Below, piece by piece: positions 25,272-35,800 of a stretch of 39,629 nt of DNA. A program made the position numbers and the translations under genes. This DNA comes from a bacterium (lineage in GTDB: Bacteria > Latescibacterota > Latescibacteria > Latescibacterales > Latescibacteraceae). Each line of letters opens with the position of its first letter. The stretch's first letter is position 1. The stretch is from positions 1-39,629 of the forward strand of contig JAJFUH010000127.1 in NCBI GenBank assembly GCA_021372535.1, read 5' to 3'. The notes under the pieces are model-generated. The model searched no databases and was not told the DNA's origin. It was given only the letters and a program-made list of their open reading frames with translations.

Positions 25272-26684
25272 TCATTTTGGTCTGTCGACAGGGAACACCG
25301 TCCATGGTTCGGGCGGCAGGTCGCGCAGATAGCCTTCCTGCCATTGATACTGGGTGTGGAGCTCAAGAAACCGTTTCGCGTTGAAGCCGATATCGCACGA
25401 GCTTCCCCATTTCGCCCAGATATGCCAGCTTTTTGCCATGGCTGAGTCCACAACCTTGCCGTCTATCGCTCCGGCAGGATAAAACGGGCTGCGGCTCCCC
25501 GAAACGCTTCCGTCGTCGAGCTCCGCATGTCCGCAAATCGTCCGCGAGCTCGGCTGCTCCCTGCCCAGGTACATATCGTAATGGTCGCCGAGCATCTGTT
25601 TGGCGATTTCGACATCGATCTTCCCGTAATGTTCTTTCATGAGCTGTTTCCAGCGCTCACGGCGTGCGACGTTAGTGTTTCGGATGTCGTCGTACGTGGC
25701 GTTCGTCTCGTCCCGGAGGATTTCTATGTTATCCGTCACATTGGAGCCGGTGAAAAACCCGTTTTTCTTTTTTTCGAGGCTGTGATGCTTCAATCCGAGT
25801 TCGAGACGGGCTATCTCGCCGGTTTTGACATCCCCCAGGAGCCATGAATTGGCGTATGCGCCGTTGTTGTTACTGATCATAATGTCGGCCCACTCGTCGA
25901 TGCTGCCCGCATACTGCATCGCTTTCCGCGCCCGCTCGAAGACGGGGAGGCCCTTTTTATCGAATCCACTGAATCCGCCGATGGTCGTCTCCACACCGGT
26001 CAGCCCGCCTCCGGTGATGAAAAAATCGGTCGCGCTGTATATGGACGGCCCCCAGGACTGCATCAGAATCCGGTTCCCCTTCGCCGGAACAAGATCGACG
26101 ATGATGTTGCAGAACCTGAGAAGCGCATAGGGCGACCACGAGTTGTGAGCCATGACCACTCCGCCGCCCGCGGTGGCGTCGCCTGAGGCTATGAACGCGC
26201 TGCATCCGCCGTGCTCTTTCTCAGTCGGCCACCAGTAATCGACATCGAGGAATCCGTTCATGTAGAGCACCTCCTCGAATGTCACCTTTTTACCGGCTTT
26301 CTGCATTCCGGCCGCTATGCCCCGCATTTCTTCCAGATATTCTTCGGAGACCTTGCCCTTGAAAAGATTCGTGGCTGCTTTCACGAAATAATCGAGGTCT
26401 TTTGCCGTCGAGAATTTCTGGAAATGAGCGAGCGTATCGAGAAATTCCTCGGTTTCGTTCGCGGTCAGATACCCCCGCTGAAAACCGCGCTCGAACGGTT
26501 CCCCCTCGATGTGGATAAAAATCCAGCCGTTTTCGTCGTACCGGTACGCTTTTTTGAGCCATTCATCCTGGTGCGCCGAGATAAAGCTTTCGTCGACCGT
26601 AAGCGCCTTTCTGGACGCACAGCCCGCCAGACTGATGACAATCAATGTCACCACGGCGCACGCAAGCATCACCCGCCTTTTCAT
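25272..26684 (-). CDS. Ntn-hydrolase lipoprotein (C45 / phospholipase B-like)
   Basis: A predicted lipoprotein of the C45/acyl-CoA:6-APA acyltransferase and phospholipase B-like superfamily, which cleaves amide bonds after self-processing at a Cys. I start it at ATG 26684 because GGGAGG lies 5 nt upstream, giving 470 aa; an upstream ATG would add 13 residues before the signal peptide. The lipobox is SLAGC with Cys22. The N-terminal pro-part contains GEPFERGFQRGYL (61-73), typical of the family. The nucleophile is likely C161 in GGCSAFIA, followed by GGGVVMAHNSW, with TIGGFSGF and NSWLLGDVKTGEIARLELG further on. Unlike the eukaryotic members it is anchored outside the cytoplasm. It is probably co-transcribed with the permease gene 124 nt upstream. 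Confidence 0.85.
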   Translation of the reverse strand: MKRRVMLACAVVTLIVISLAGCASRKALTVDESFISAHQDEWLKKAYRYDENGWIFIHIEGEPFERGFQRGYLTANETEEFLDTLAHFQKFSTAKDLDYFVKAATNLFKGKVSEEYLEEMRGIAAGMQKAGKKVTFEEVLYMNGFLDVDYWWPTEKEHGGCSAFIASGDATAGGGVVMAHNSWSPYALLRFCNIIVDLVPAKGNRILMQSWGPSIYSATDFFITGGGLTGVETTIGGFSGFDKKGLPVFERARKAMQYAGSIDEWADIMISNNNGAYANSWLLGDVKTGEIARLELGLKHHSLEKKKNGFFTGSNVTDNIEILRDETNATYDDIRNTNVARRERWKQLMKEHYGKIDVEIAKQMLGDHYDMYLGREQPSSRTICGHAELDDGSVSGSRSPFYPAGAIDGKVVDSAMAKSWHIWAKWGSSCDIGFNAKRFLELHTQYQWQEGYLRDLPPEPWTVFPVDRPK

Positions 26685-26808
26685 CGTTGCCTCCCATATT
26701 ATTATTGTGAATGTGGTCCGCACAGATAATCCGGTAAAAGTACTCCACTGATATCGTATCTTGACGCACCGTCACAGAAACAGCGCATGCCGCTTTGGTA
26801 TGACCGCT

Positions 26809-28263
26809 TCATTGTCCCCGACCTCGCTCATGCAAATTGCCGCTGTCTGCAACTGAACCGGCTGAGCGGCGTTTCCCGGCCCGGAAATAGAGAAAGAGCG
26901 GCAGTCCGAGCACGATGAGCGTGATACCGAACGCCGATTCGATGGGATTGGTTCGGAGGGTGTTGGTTACGAGCCAGACCGCCGAAAGGATAAATGCCAG
27001 AGGCACCACCGGATATCCGATTGTCCGGTACGGCCGCGGTGCATCGGGCATCGAGCGGCGCAGGACGAAGACCGATGCGGCGGTGAATCCGAAAAAAATC
27101 CACAGCGAGAAGATAAGGAGTGTCGTCAATTGATCGAATGTGCCCGAGCTTGCCAGAACACTCGCCCATGCCGCCTGAATGCTGACCGCCCATGCCGGAA
27201 CATGCGCTCCCCTGCTCAGGGGGCCGAAACACCGGAAGAAAAGCCCGTCGCGCGCCATGGCAAAATGGATGCGGGGCACCGCTAAAAGCTCGCTGTGGAG
27301 TGTACCGAGACTCGACACGACAAATAGAACGGTAACCATTTTAATCCCGAATGGGCCGAGAAAAGTCTGGGCCGCTTTCCCGGCGACCGAAACGGCGTTG
27401 CGGTAAAGCGTCGAATTCGATGTCACGACCTCGTTGAACGGCAGGGCATAGAAATATGCTAAATTCGCAAGGCAATAGGAGAGAAGAACGACGATCATGC
27501 CCGTGATCAGCGCCCGGGGAATGGTACGGCCCGGATTTCTGACTTCGCCCGCGACCATCGGAAGAAACGACCACCCGTTGTACGCCCACAGAGCGGCAAT
27601 CATTGCTGCGCCGAACGCCTTCGTTCCGCACCATCGTACCGTTCCGGTCACAGCCGTCACATGATCCCATGTGGCCCGTTTTGCAAAAAAGAAAACTCCC
27701 ACAATGATGACGATCACACCGATCATCTTTGCCGCGGTAAACGCGGTCTGGACGCGGCCACTCGATGATACACCCGCATAGTTGATGACGGCACAGAGGA
27801 TAATCGCCGCCACCGCGATAATCTGTCGTGCGCCGAACTGCCAGAGCACCGAATGCCCGAACAGCGTATAGGTTCGTTCCATCCATGCGCCGCCGAAGGG
27901 CAGAAGTTCCGAAAGAAACGTGGCAAACGCCGTTCCGAGCGCCGCCGCTCCCGAAGCCCCGACGGTGAAGTACATCCATCCGTAGAGAAAAGCCGGTGCA
28001 TTGCCGTATGCGGCCCGGAGATAGACATAGTCGCCGCCCGCATTCGGAAGAAGAGCGCCGAGTTCTGCATACGTCAGCGCCCCGGCAAGCGAAAGCAGAC
28101 CGGCGGCAGCCCATGCAGCCATTACCATGAGCGGAGAACCGGCTTCCTGCGCCATGACGGCTGATTTAAGGAACACACCGGTTCCGATTATGGAACAGAT
28201 GACAATCGAGGTCGAATCGACAAACGTAAGACCTCTGACAAGGTGATTGTTCGATTCTGGCAT
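26809..28263 (-). CDS. APC-superfamily amino acid permease
   Basis: A 484-aa inner-membrane transporter with about 12 hydrophobic segments. TM1 carries the substrate-binding break IICSIIGTGVF (residues 21-31), and TM2-3 includes AGALTYAELGALLPNAGGDYVYLRAAYG, the consensus of the LAT/APA branch. A large hydrophilic stretch, WAYNGWSFLPMVAGEVRNPGRTIPRAL (about 232-258), matches the TM6-7 region. It likely imports or exchanges amino acids or polyamines. The downstream gene encodes a lipoprotein amidohydrolase, so import of a released amino acid is a reasonable guess, not more. It lies 63 nt after the CBM9-FGE gene on the same strand. No strong SD is visible. Confidence 0.92.
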   Translation of the reverse strand: MPESNNHLVRGLTFVDSTSIVICSIIGTGVFLKSAVMAQEAGSPLMVMAAWAAAGLLSLAGALTYAELGALLPNAGGDYVYLRAAYGNAPAFLYGWMYFTVGASGAAALGTAFATFLSELLPFGGAWMERTYTLFGHSVLWQFGARQIIAVAAIILCAVINYAGVSSSGRVQTAFTAAKMIGVIVIIVGVFFFAKRATWDHVTAVTGTVRWCGTKAFGAAMIAALWAYNGWSFLPMVAGEVRNPGRTIPRALITGMIVVLLSYCLANLAYFYALPFNEVVTSNSTLYRNAVSVAGKAAQTFLGPFGIKMVTVLFVVSSLGTLHSELLAVPRIHFAMARDGLFFRCFGPLSRGAHVPAWAVSIQAAWASVLASSGTFDQLTTLLIFSLWIFFGFTAASVFVLRRSMPDAPRPYRTIGYPVVPLAFILSAVWLVTNTLRTNPIESAFGITLIVLGLPLFLYFRAGKRRSAGSVADSGNLHERGRGQ

Positions 28264-28326
28264 ATATACCCGGCTGACGGGATACGATTCATGAATTCGG
28301 AACTATGACTCTCGCGGAAACCTGTG

Positions 28327-30003
28327 TCACTCGGCATCCTTTGCACACCTGAAACCGGCCATGGGGGTAAATTCCCCTTTCTGGCCGTCCCGGTAGGTGC
28401 TCCTGAGATTGACCGCCGGAGTCACCCACGAGCCGCCGCGCATGAGGTTCCCGCTCGTTCGCGGGGTTTCGGGCTTTTTGTCCCATGCGTACTCGCTCCA
28501 TGTGCCGTCCACGAATTCCCAGACATTCCCGGCCATGTCGTATACGCCCAGGGGTGTTTTCCCCTTTTCATACGACCCGACCGGAGTTGTGTACCCGACA
28601 CGGTAGTCGAAATTCGCACGGCTGTCGTCGGGAGGCTCGTTTCCCCAGGGATAGAGACGGCCCTCGCTGCCGCGGGCGGCGATTTCCCACTCGAACTCCG
28701 TGGGGAGCCGTTTCCCTGCCCATGCCGCATAAGCCCGTGCGGCGCCCTGTTTCACGAGCGTAACGGGGTACATGTCCCTGCCGGGAACGACGGCGTATTT
28801 CCCGTCCGTGGTTTTGACGATGCCGCAGAAATCGGGATTCGCCATATCCTCGACGTACCATTCAGCCCCGCCGGAAGCGTTGAGAAAGGCAGCGAATTCA
28901 CCGACGGTGACCTCGCAGCGGTCGATATAGAAATCTTTCACCGTCACCGTACCGGCAGGAGAGGCGACCGGGTCGCTGGAATCGGGGCCTATGGTATACG
29001 TGCCTCCCTTGATTTTCACCATGCCGCCGGCACGGCGTACAGCACGGGATTCGGGCGGCTCGACGAACGGGAAAGCGTGTTCGAGATTCACATCCGGCGC
29101 CTGCAGAACTGTCCGCTCCGACAGTATCACCCGTCCCCACGATTCGCCGCTGTGCATATTGTACACGAGGTTCTGCGACCATGTCCAGTCGAAACCGGGG
29201 CCGCCGCGATTTTCCCAGTCCGTAATAGGCCAGACATCACGGGGCCAGGGATGTTCGACACGGCTGAAATTGAGCCTGAATGAGCTCCCGCCGCGGTCGA
29301 GCTTTTCCCCCGTCCGGCTCGTTTTCTGGAGTGATTTCCACGGAATCGAGATTTCGATAACCCAGTTTTTATCGGTGTCGAACGGGTAGTTGAGGGTGCC
29401 GTCCACACGCACGGCTATGCGCATGCCTTCGAGGTCCCAGGGAGGGCTCTGATCTATTTTCGGGTGGCTCAGCGGTATCCCGCCGCGGTTGTATTCCTTG
29501 GGAAGCAGCATGTCCCAGAGGGTGCCGAGACAGTTGAATTCGAGCTCGATGTAATCCTGTGAGTCGCCGTCCACATCGATGAACATCTCTATGTCGTTGT
29601 CGAGATACATTTCCGTGTCTTTCTCGAACATGTGGCCGAGGAGGTTCGGTTCTTCGAGCTCGACTGCGGCATAGAGGTTCGTGTCGTCCCAGAGCATTTT
29701 CGCCCGGGTCGCAAGAAACGGTTTCCGGTATCCTTCCATGAATATATGCCCGAAACGGTCGGTCCAGGGAGCGTTTTCCCAGCTTGTTTCATCGAGAGCT
29801 CCATCAATGACAACAGGGCCGATAGTCCGGTAAACGATATACTGCTTCGGTTTGAACGGAACCGGTTTGTACGGCACGGTGATTACCGGGTAGCTGAAGC
29901 CCGGTTCACGCTCCATTGCGCCGAAAGCGTAATCGGTATTCAGGCAGAAGCACACAACGGGAACAAGACAAACCGCGGCAAAGAAATGTGATCGATACCT
30001 CAT
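28327..30003 (-). CDS. Exported CBM9-like / FGE-sulfatase-domain fusion protein
   Basis: A 558-aa exported two-domain protein. After a signal peptide (about 1-29, ending AFGAM) comes a CBM9/DOMON-like beta domain (about 58-290): VVIDGALDETSWENAPW, MLWDDTNLYAAVELEEP and the DNDIEMFIDVDGD calcium/sugar loop. The second domain (about 325-556) is FGE-sulfatase/SUMF1-like: FYIDRCEVTVGEFAAFL, RLPTEFEWEIAARG, YPWGNEPP, GVYDMAGNVWEFV, LMRGGSW and a final GFRCAK. The two copper-binding Cys that formylglycine-generating enzymes carry just after the GGS segment are missing (RGGSWVTPAVNLRS), so oxidase activity is unlikely. The SD GGAGGGG is next to the ATG. It is divergent from the beta-helix lipoprotein gene across 286 nt. 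Confidence 0.87.
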   Translation of the reverse strand: MRYRSHFFAAVCLVPVVCFCLNTDYAFGAMEREPGFSYPVITVPYKPVPFKPKQYIVYRTIGPVVIDGALDETSWENAPWTDRFGHIFMEGYRKPFLATRAKMLWDDTNLYAAVELEEPNLLGHMFEKDTEMYLDNDIEMFIDVDGDSQDYIELEFNCLGTLWDMLLPKEYNRGGIPLSHPKIDQSPPWDLEGMRIAVRVDGTLNYPFDTDKNWVIEISIPWKSLQKTSRTGEKLDRGGSSFRLNFSRVEHPWPRDVWPITDWENRGGPGFDWTWSQNLVYNMHSGESWGRVILSERTVLQAPDVNLEHAFPFVEPPESRAVRRAGGMVKIKGGTYTIGPDSSDPVASPAGTVTVKDFYIDRCEVTVGEFAAFLNASGGAEWYVEDMANPDFCGIVKTTDGKYAVVPGRDMYPVTLVKQGAARAYAAWAGKRLPTEFEWEIAARGSEGRLYPWGNEPPDDSRANFDYRVGYTTPVGSYEKGKTPLGVYDMAGNVWEFVDGTWSEYAWDKKPETPRTSGNLMRGGSWVTPAVNLRSTYRDGQKGEFTPMAGFRCAKDAE

Positions 30004-30289
30004 AGCCCCTCCATTACGATATGTTTATGTTCTGTTCATATATATTATTCTGACCGGTAATATGCAAAGTAAATCTGGTTTTTCCCGTTTCAAAAACCCG
30101 TTTTATCATGGCAATCAGTTGATCGGTGCAATCAGCGGTTCGGACATCTTAATCCTGATCCGGCAGAGAGAGACCGAACGGATGAGTCGGGGCCGGGAAG
30201 TGACAACTTGCATATCAGGCGACTATGTGCTATTTTTTTACATATATCAATTTTCCTGTTACCCCATGCATTACAAAGGATGTACGATC

Positions 30290-32542
30290 ATGAAAAACAT
30301 TCGTTTTCCGTTCACCACGCGCACGGGAATAATCATCGCTGTCATGGTTTTCACCCTGATCGCGGGAGGATGTTTCGGCGCGATGTTTCGTTCACGGGCC
30401 GCGAAACTTCCCACAGATGGCTTCGAGGGAAATCCCGATAATTGCACAAAGTGCCATTTGTTGTGGGCACACCGGTTCGATTATTACCGTGGATGGGATC
30501 GCTACGGGTATATTTTCGAAGGCACCGGCCTCGTGAAGGGTTTTTATGACCCGTGGAGCTCGCCCTCGGTGGACAACATGTTCGAGGCGTACTATGCAAC
30601 CGGATGGTGGAATACGCCTGAAATAAATGCCTGGCCCGCAGATATATCCGGGAAAGTCGAATCGCTCAGCATACTCTCGTGGGGAAGAGATCGTCTGCGG
30701 ATATCCACACGTCTCGCGGATATCAAGGGCACGGTTATTACGGTTGCGCAGGATGGCGGCGATTTCAAGAGCATTCAGCAGGCTATCGATGCGGCTCAGC
30801 CCGGCGCGACAGTTTTCGTGCGTCCCGGTGTGTATAACGAGACGCTCGTTCTCAGGGACGGCGTGAATCTGATTGGGGAAGACCCCTACACCACCATCAT
30901 CAATCCGCAGAACAGGGGGCATGCCCTCGTTGCGGCAAATCACGCTCTCATCGCCGGTTTCACCTTCACCGGCACCGGTATCGATTACGAGACGAAGAAA
31001 TTCAATGCGGCGATCTATGCGGCGGGCACCGACAGCACGTGTATCATAGCCCGGAATATCTTCCGTGAGAACGGTCTTTTCGGCGTATGGATCGACGGCA
31101 CAGCGGATGTGAAAGGGAACGCCCGTTTCGACAGTGAGCACGGCCCACGCGGCGCCGAACTCCACGACCGGCCGTACACCGATTACCCCAACCCGGTCAT
31201 CACGGGCAACACCTTCTACCGTATCGGCCAGCGGGGTGTATTCTGCCTTCATGCGCGCGGGGAAATATTCAACAACATCTTTCTCGGCAACGTAAAGGCG
31301 GCGGGACTCGAACGGCATTCGCGCCCTATTATTCATCACAACGTTTTTTATTTCAACAATGTCCCCATGGCGGTCAACCGGAGCGAGCCGGTCATCTTCG
31401 GTAACATCATGTACAGCAATCAGTGGGGGCAGCGCATGCTGAGGGGTGCAAACCCGGTCATGTTCGGCAATTGTACATGGGAATCGCCCCATTTCAGGGA
31501 TTTCGACGAAGCGGGACGGCCCTACTATTACACTCCCCATCCCGGCACGGGCGAGATAACCGCCGATCCGGGCTTTATCAATCCGCTCGGTGGGGATTTC
31601 CGCTTCGGTGCTTCCTCGCCTTTCAGAGACAAGACGACCGGGTTCAGCGCCCGTGGAATCATGCGCGACGCCGATTTGCCCCAGCCACTTCCGGTGGAGT
31701 GCAAGAACTCCTATGGCCGTGAGGTGCTCGCGATGACGGGTGATATCGTGGACCTTATCGAAAAGGTGGATATTGAAAACGCGAAAATCAACAGCCTCAG
31801 CGCATCGTACAAAATACTCTACGAAGGATATCTCGACATGAAAGCCGACCGTTACGGCGATCCTGCGGGAGCTGTTCTTGCGCCGTCCGGCAAGCCTGCC
31901 GTAATGATCGAGTACGATGTCTCCGAATGGGTCATGGAGAATTCGAAACGGCTGAAAAAATACAGCGAGCGTACGACGGTCGGCGGTAAAACAACGGAAG
32001 ATTCGGGAGTCATCCGTTATAACGGCTCGTATCTCGAAGCCGAATCGGGGCGCTTTGCGAAGCTGTACCACGGTGCGCCCGATACGCTGTTTGTCGGCGA
32101 ACGGCCCTTCAGGGAAGCGCCCGGGGGATTCTACCGTGACTACGACCAGTATGTCATGGGCGCTATGGGTTCGACCGGGACATTCTATCAGGGCTTTCTC
32201 CGTATCATGGGCGGGAAGATCATGGATGCGAAAGCGGTTGTGGACGGCCATGAGTGTATTGTTGTCAGGTATCCCCATATCGGGAAAGACCAGTACTACA
32301 TGTTTTACCTCGATCCCGAGATCGGTTTCAGACCCCGCAAGATGGAACAGTACTATAACGAAACCCTCTGCCGTGTCATGGACTCGTACCGGTACACGGC
32401 GCTGCCGAACGGAATCAATGTTCCCGTGGCAGTGAATGTGACCGATTACGGCGTTTCCGGGTCGGTGAAGGGAGAAATTGTAGATACATGGAAACTTTTA
32501 GTCGATGAAAAGAGTATAATGATAAACGCGGACTCACGGTAA
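30290..32542 (+). CDS. Lipoprotein with one heme-c motif and a right-handed beta-helix
   Basis: From ATG 30290 (AAAGGATG upstream) the product is 750 aa. The N terminus has a hydrophobic stretch ending IAGGC, a likely lipobox (Cys28). Just beyond is C52-T-K-C55-H56, a CxxCH heme-c attachment motif in NPDNCTKCHLLW. A parallel beta-helix of the pectin lyase-like/DUF1565 type follows (about 165-455): DFKSIQQAIDAAQPGATVFVRPG, GVNLIGEDPYTTII and repeats such as PVITGNTFYRI, EIFNNIFLGN, PIIHHNVFYFNN. The last 250 residues are an uncharacterised beta-rich domain, possibly LolA-like. It probably sits on the outer-membrane or periplasmic face and binds polysaccharide. Starting at an in-frame ATG further upstream would bury the signal peptide, so I reject that. 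Confidence 0.82.
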   Translation: MKNIRFPFTTRTGIIIAVMVFTLIAGGCFGAMFRSRAAKLPTDGFEGNPDNCTKCHLLWAHRFDYYRGWDRYGYIFEGTGLVKGFYDPWSSPSVDNMFEAYYATGWWNTPEINAWPADISGKVESLSILSWGRDRLRISTRLADIKGTVITVAQDGGDFKSIQQAIDAAQPGATVFVRPGVYNETLVLRDGVNLIGEDPYTTIINPQNRGHALVAANHALIAGFTFTGTGIDYETKKFNAAIYAAGTDSTCIIARNIFRENGLFGVWIDGTADVKGNARFDSEHGPRGAELHDRPYTDYPNPVITGNTFYRIGQRGVFCLHARGEIFNNIFLGNVKAAGLERHSRPIIHHNVFYFNNVPMAVNRSEPVIFGNIMYSNQWGQRMLRGANPVMFGNCTWESPHFRDFDEAGRPYYYTPHPGTGEITADPGFINPLGGDFRFGASSPFRDKTTGFSARGIMRDADLPQPLPVECKNSYGREVLAMTGDIVDLIEKVDIENAKINSLSASYKILYEGYLDMKADRYGDPAGAVLAPSGKPAVMIEYDVSEWVMENSKRLKKYSERTTVGGKTTEDSGVIRYNGSYLEAESGRFAKLYHGAPDTLFVGERPFREAPGGFYRDYDQYVMGAMGSTGTFYQGFLRIMGGKIMDAKAVVDGHECIVVRYPHIGKDQYYMFYLDPEIGFRPRKMEQYYNETLCRVMDSYRYTALPNGINVPVAVNVTDYGVSGSVKGEIVDTWKLLVDEKSIMINADSR

Positions 32543-32565
32543 CTTTAAAAGCCAGATTATAAAAA

Positions 32566-32620
32566 TCGTTTACGGAGAAATAAGCTGTAAAGGGTCGGCG
32601 CTTCATGCCGACCCTTACTG
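32566..32620 (+). repeat. Bipartite repeat, copy D (first hairpin only)
   Basis: GTAAAGGGTCGGC (32587-32599) pairs with GCCGACCCTTAC (32607-32618) over a 7-nt loop. The 5' flank TTTACGGAGAAATAAGCTGT matches copy A (TTTACGTGGATATAAGCTGT). The one-sided 8-nt bulge and the second hairpin are absent. It lies 24 nt after the beta-helix gene and may terminate it. The remaining 190 nt before the protease hold nothing recognised except its SD. Confidence 0.8.
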
Positions 32621-32808
32621 TTATTGATAATGAATTCAAATAAACCTTTCATGTGTTCCATCCGTCAAAACCTCAGATAAAATTCCAGCGGATATTTTTG
32701 TAACGATTTTCATTTTTTTCAAACTTTATGGGATTCAGAGCGAATATTTATTAACAGCCAGTAACCATCGTTGATGAAAAAAACCAGCTGTACACGGAGG
32801 TGTAAACT

Positions 32809-35800
32809 GTGAAAAACGTAAAATATTCATTACGGATTCTTACAGGCGTTCTCTTTTTCCTTGCAGCTGCAAGTTTTATAAACACGACCATATCGTGGAG
32901 TATTCCTCCGGCCGGTTTATTACCTTCCGCACAGGTAACGGCCGGAAACCATAACCGGCCAGACCAGTCGACGCTTATGTCGATCAGCTTGCGCCTTAAA
33001 AGTATTATAAATCCGGCAAGCCGTCATGCCAAAACCGTACCATCCGCCGTATCGCTGGCTCAGAGCGGCGGGATGCCGTACTATCGGAACGAATCCGACG
33101 GCACTCCGGTGTTTATGACCGGCGACACGGTTACCGCCCTGAAAAAGAGCATGGGGAAAATAGTCCCCGGAACCGCGCTGTCCGACATTGCCCTTCAGTT
33201 TCTCTCTTCCGGCAGCGATGTTTTCAAGCTCGATAATCCACAGGATGAGCTCAGGCTCGGTTCCGAAACGGTCAGCCAGGACGGGAGCCATCATATCGGA
33301 TTCGACCAGTATTACCAGGGCATTCCCCTCTGGGGGCATCGGCTTGTCGTTCACTTCGACAAGGACGGGGAACCGTACGCCCTCAATGCGCGGTATTCGC
33401 CCACCCCGCAGAATCTCGATACCTCGAACGTACCGTATGACATGAAAAGCGCAGTCGATAAAGCGACAGCCGACCTTTCGCTGACGACCTCCAAACAGGA
33501 ACTCGACGACATTTTCAGGAGCCTGTATTCCTATGACGGGCCGACTGCGGAACTTGTTATCCTGTCCGACCGGGAGAATCCCGATCCACGGCTGGTCTGG
33601 CATGTTACTATCAGGCCGAATATGAAAGATATGTGGTACTACTTCATCGATGCGCGGAACGGTGATATCGTTGAAAAATACAATACCGCGGTGTCGTATG
33701 CGGCAGATCAGGCGTCGGGTAAGGATGCTCTCGGAGTGAACCGGAACTTCAACGTGTCGAATGACAGCGGCGTATACTACATGATCGATACGGATGCGAA
33801 TATCTATACATACGATGCCCAGGGGAAAGTGCTCAATTCAAAGCACAGCGCCGTTCTCGTGTCGTCGCCAAACAACACGTGGCCGGACAGTATCGCGGTG
33901 TCCGCCCACAGCAATGTATGGGCGGTGTATGAATACTATCTGGAAAAACATAACAGAAAGGGTGTGGACGGAAACGGTATCAAACTGCCGGTCTTCATTC
34001 ACTACACCGAGGATGGTAAACCGATGTACAATGCATTCTGGGGCGGCGAATTTATGGCATTCGGCGATGGCGACATATTTGCCGCCGCACTCGATGTGGT
34101 CGCGCATGAGCTGACTCACGCCGTGGTGCAGTATACGGTCGGTCTTGAATATAAATACCAGTCCGGGGCGCTCAACGAGGGAATTGCCGATGCCATGGCT
34201 GCCATGGTGGACCCCGACTGGGAAATCGGCGAAGACCTGAAAATGGGCGCTATACGTGATCTGAAAAATCCGGAACGGTTCGGTCTCCCTGCGACGATGG
34301 GCGGATACCAGTCGTTGCCGCTCAGCGAGGACAACGGCGGCGTTCATATCAACATGAGTATCCCGTCACGGGCGTGCGAGCTGACCGCCGAGGTAATCGG
34401 CAGAGATGAAACGGCGCAGATCTTGTACGGTGTTCTGAATAAGATGTATCTGACACCTCAGGCGCAGTTTATCGACATGCGTCTTGGAGCGATCCAGTCA
34501 GCCACCGATCTGTTCGGCGCCGATTCCCCCGAGGTCGCGGCGGTCGCGCAGGCATTCGATACGGTGGGTATTCTCAACGATCAACCGACTAAGCCTCCTG
34601 CGGACATTCCACCCCCGACGGGAGACACATGGGTGGCGTTCGTTCTCCAGAACCAGCTGAAACTGGGGAAATCCGTGCTTGCATCTCAGAGCGATATATA
34701 CAGTCCCTCACAGACAACGCTCTACGACCAGAGCAGCTCCCCCGTCACGGTGTCGCACGACGGAACATTTCTTCTCTTTGTCGATTCCTCGAACAATATC
34801 AGACATGTCGACCTCGCAACCTTCAAGGAGACGGTCATAGATTCTTCGGGAGTCTGGAGATCGATTGCCCTGTCGCCCGATAATGCCCATCTGGCTTTGA
34901 CTACCACGGCCCAGGACAACACGGTCTGTTTCATAAACATTGTAAATTCCCAGGACTGCAAGACCGATACGCTCTATACCGCTTCGACCGAAGGAGCGAA
35001 CACCAACACCGTCGTATATGCCGATATGATCGAATGGAACCATGACGGTACCCAGCTCCTCTATGATGCTCTGCATAGTGTGCCGGTTACGGACGGGAAT
35101 CCCGTCGAGTTCTGGGATGTCAATCTTCTCGATGTCGATTCCGGGGTCATCACACGGGTTAAAACTCCCACCGAAAGCGGCATACAGGTCGGCAATCCCT
35201 CGTTTGCCGAGACGAACGACCGGTACATCGTTTGCGATATGTTTTCGGAGGATACAAACGTCAGCATGATCGTGGCTATCGACCTTTTCAATCTCCAAAT
35301 CAGCCAGCTCAGTAACACCGGAATGATACGGACGTCGCAGGGGAGCTATCCCAACCTCGGGCATCCACGGTATTCCCCCGACGATACATCCGTCATGTTC
35401 CAGCACTATGACTCGTTCTATCGGGCATATGTTCTGGAGCAGTTATCCCTCGATACCGATAAGATGACCCCGATAGGAAATACTCAGGCATACTATTACG
35501 GCGAGCTTCCGGTCTGGCTTGTCAGGAATCAGCCCACGGTCGTCGAGGAGGAAAACGAGCTGCCGTCGCCCGGTATCCTGCTTCAGAACACGCCCAATCC
35601 GTTCAATCCGGTCACCACGATACCGTACACTGTTTCGGAACCGGGCCTTGTGAGCCTTACGGTCTATGATCTTCTCGGGCAGAATGTGGCAACCCTTGTC
35701 AACGGCTACAGCCCGGCCGGGAGTTTCACGGCGACATTCGACGGTCGCGGGCTGGCATCGGGAATATACCTGTATCTCCTGAAAATCGGGGATTACAGCA

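Noticed and set aside
25098-25445. Possible plus-strand gene upstream of the esterase
   Set aside because: It runs antisense into the C-terminal coding part of the Ntn-hydrolase gene and has no signature.
28327-30003. Active formylglycine-generating enzyme for sulfatases
   Set aside because: The catalytic Cys pair is absent and no sulfatase gene is nearby.
30392-32278. Very long minus-strand open frame (about 628 codons) antisense to the beta-helix gene
   Set aside because: No SD or family pattern. The plus-strand frame has a signal sequence, heme motif and clear beta-helix repeats; the antisense frame is a codon-bias shadow. The same applies to long shadows at 18767-19609, 22776-23357 and 28324-29283.
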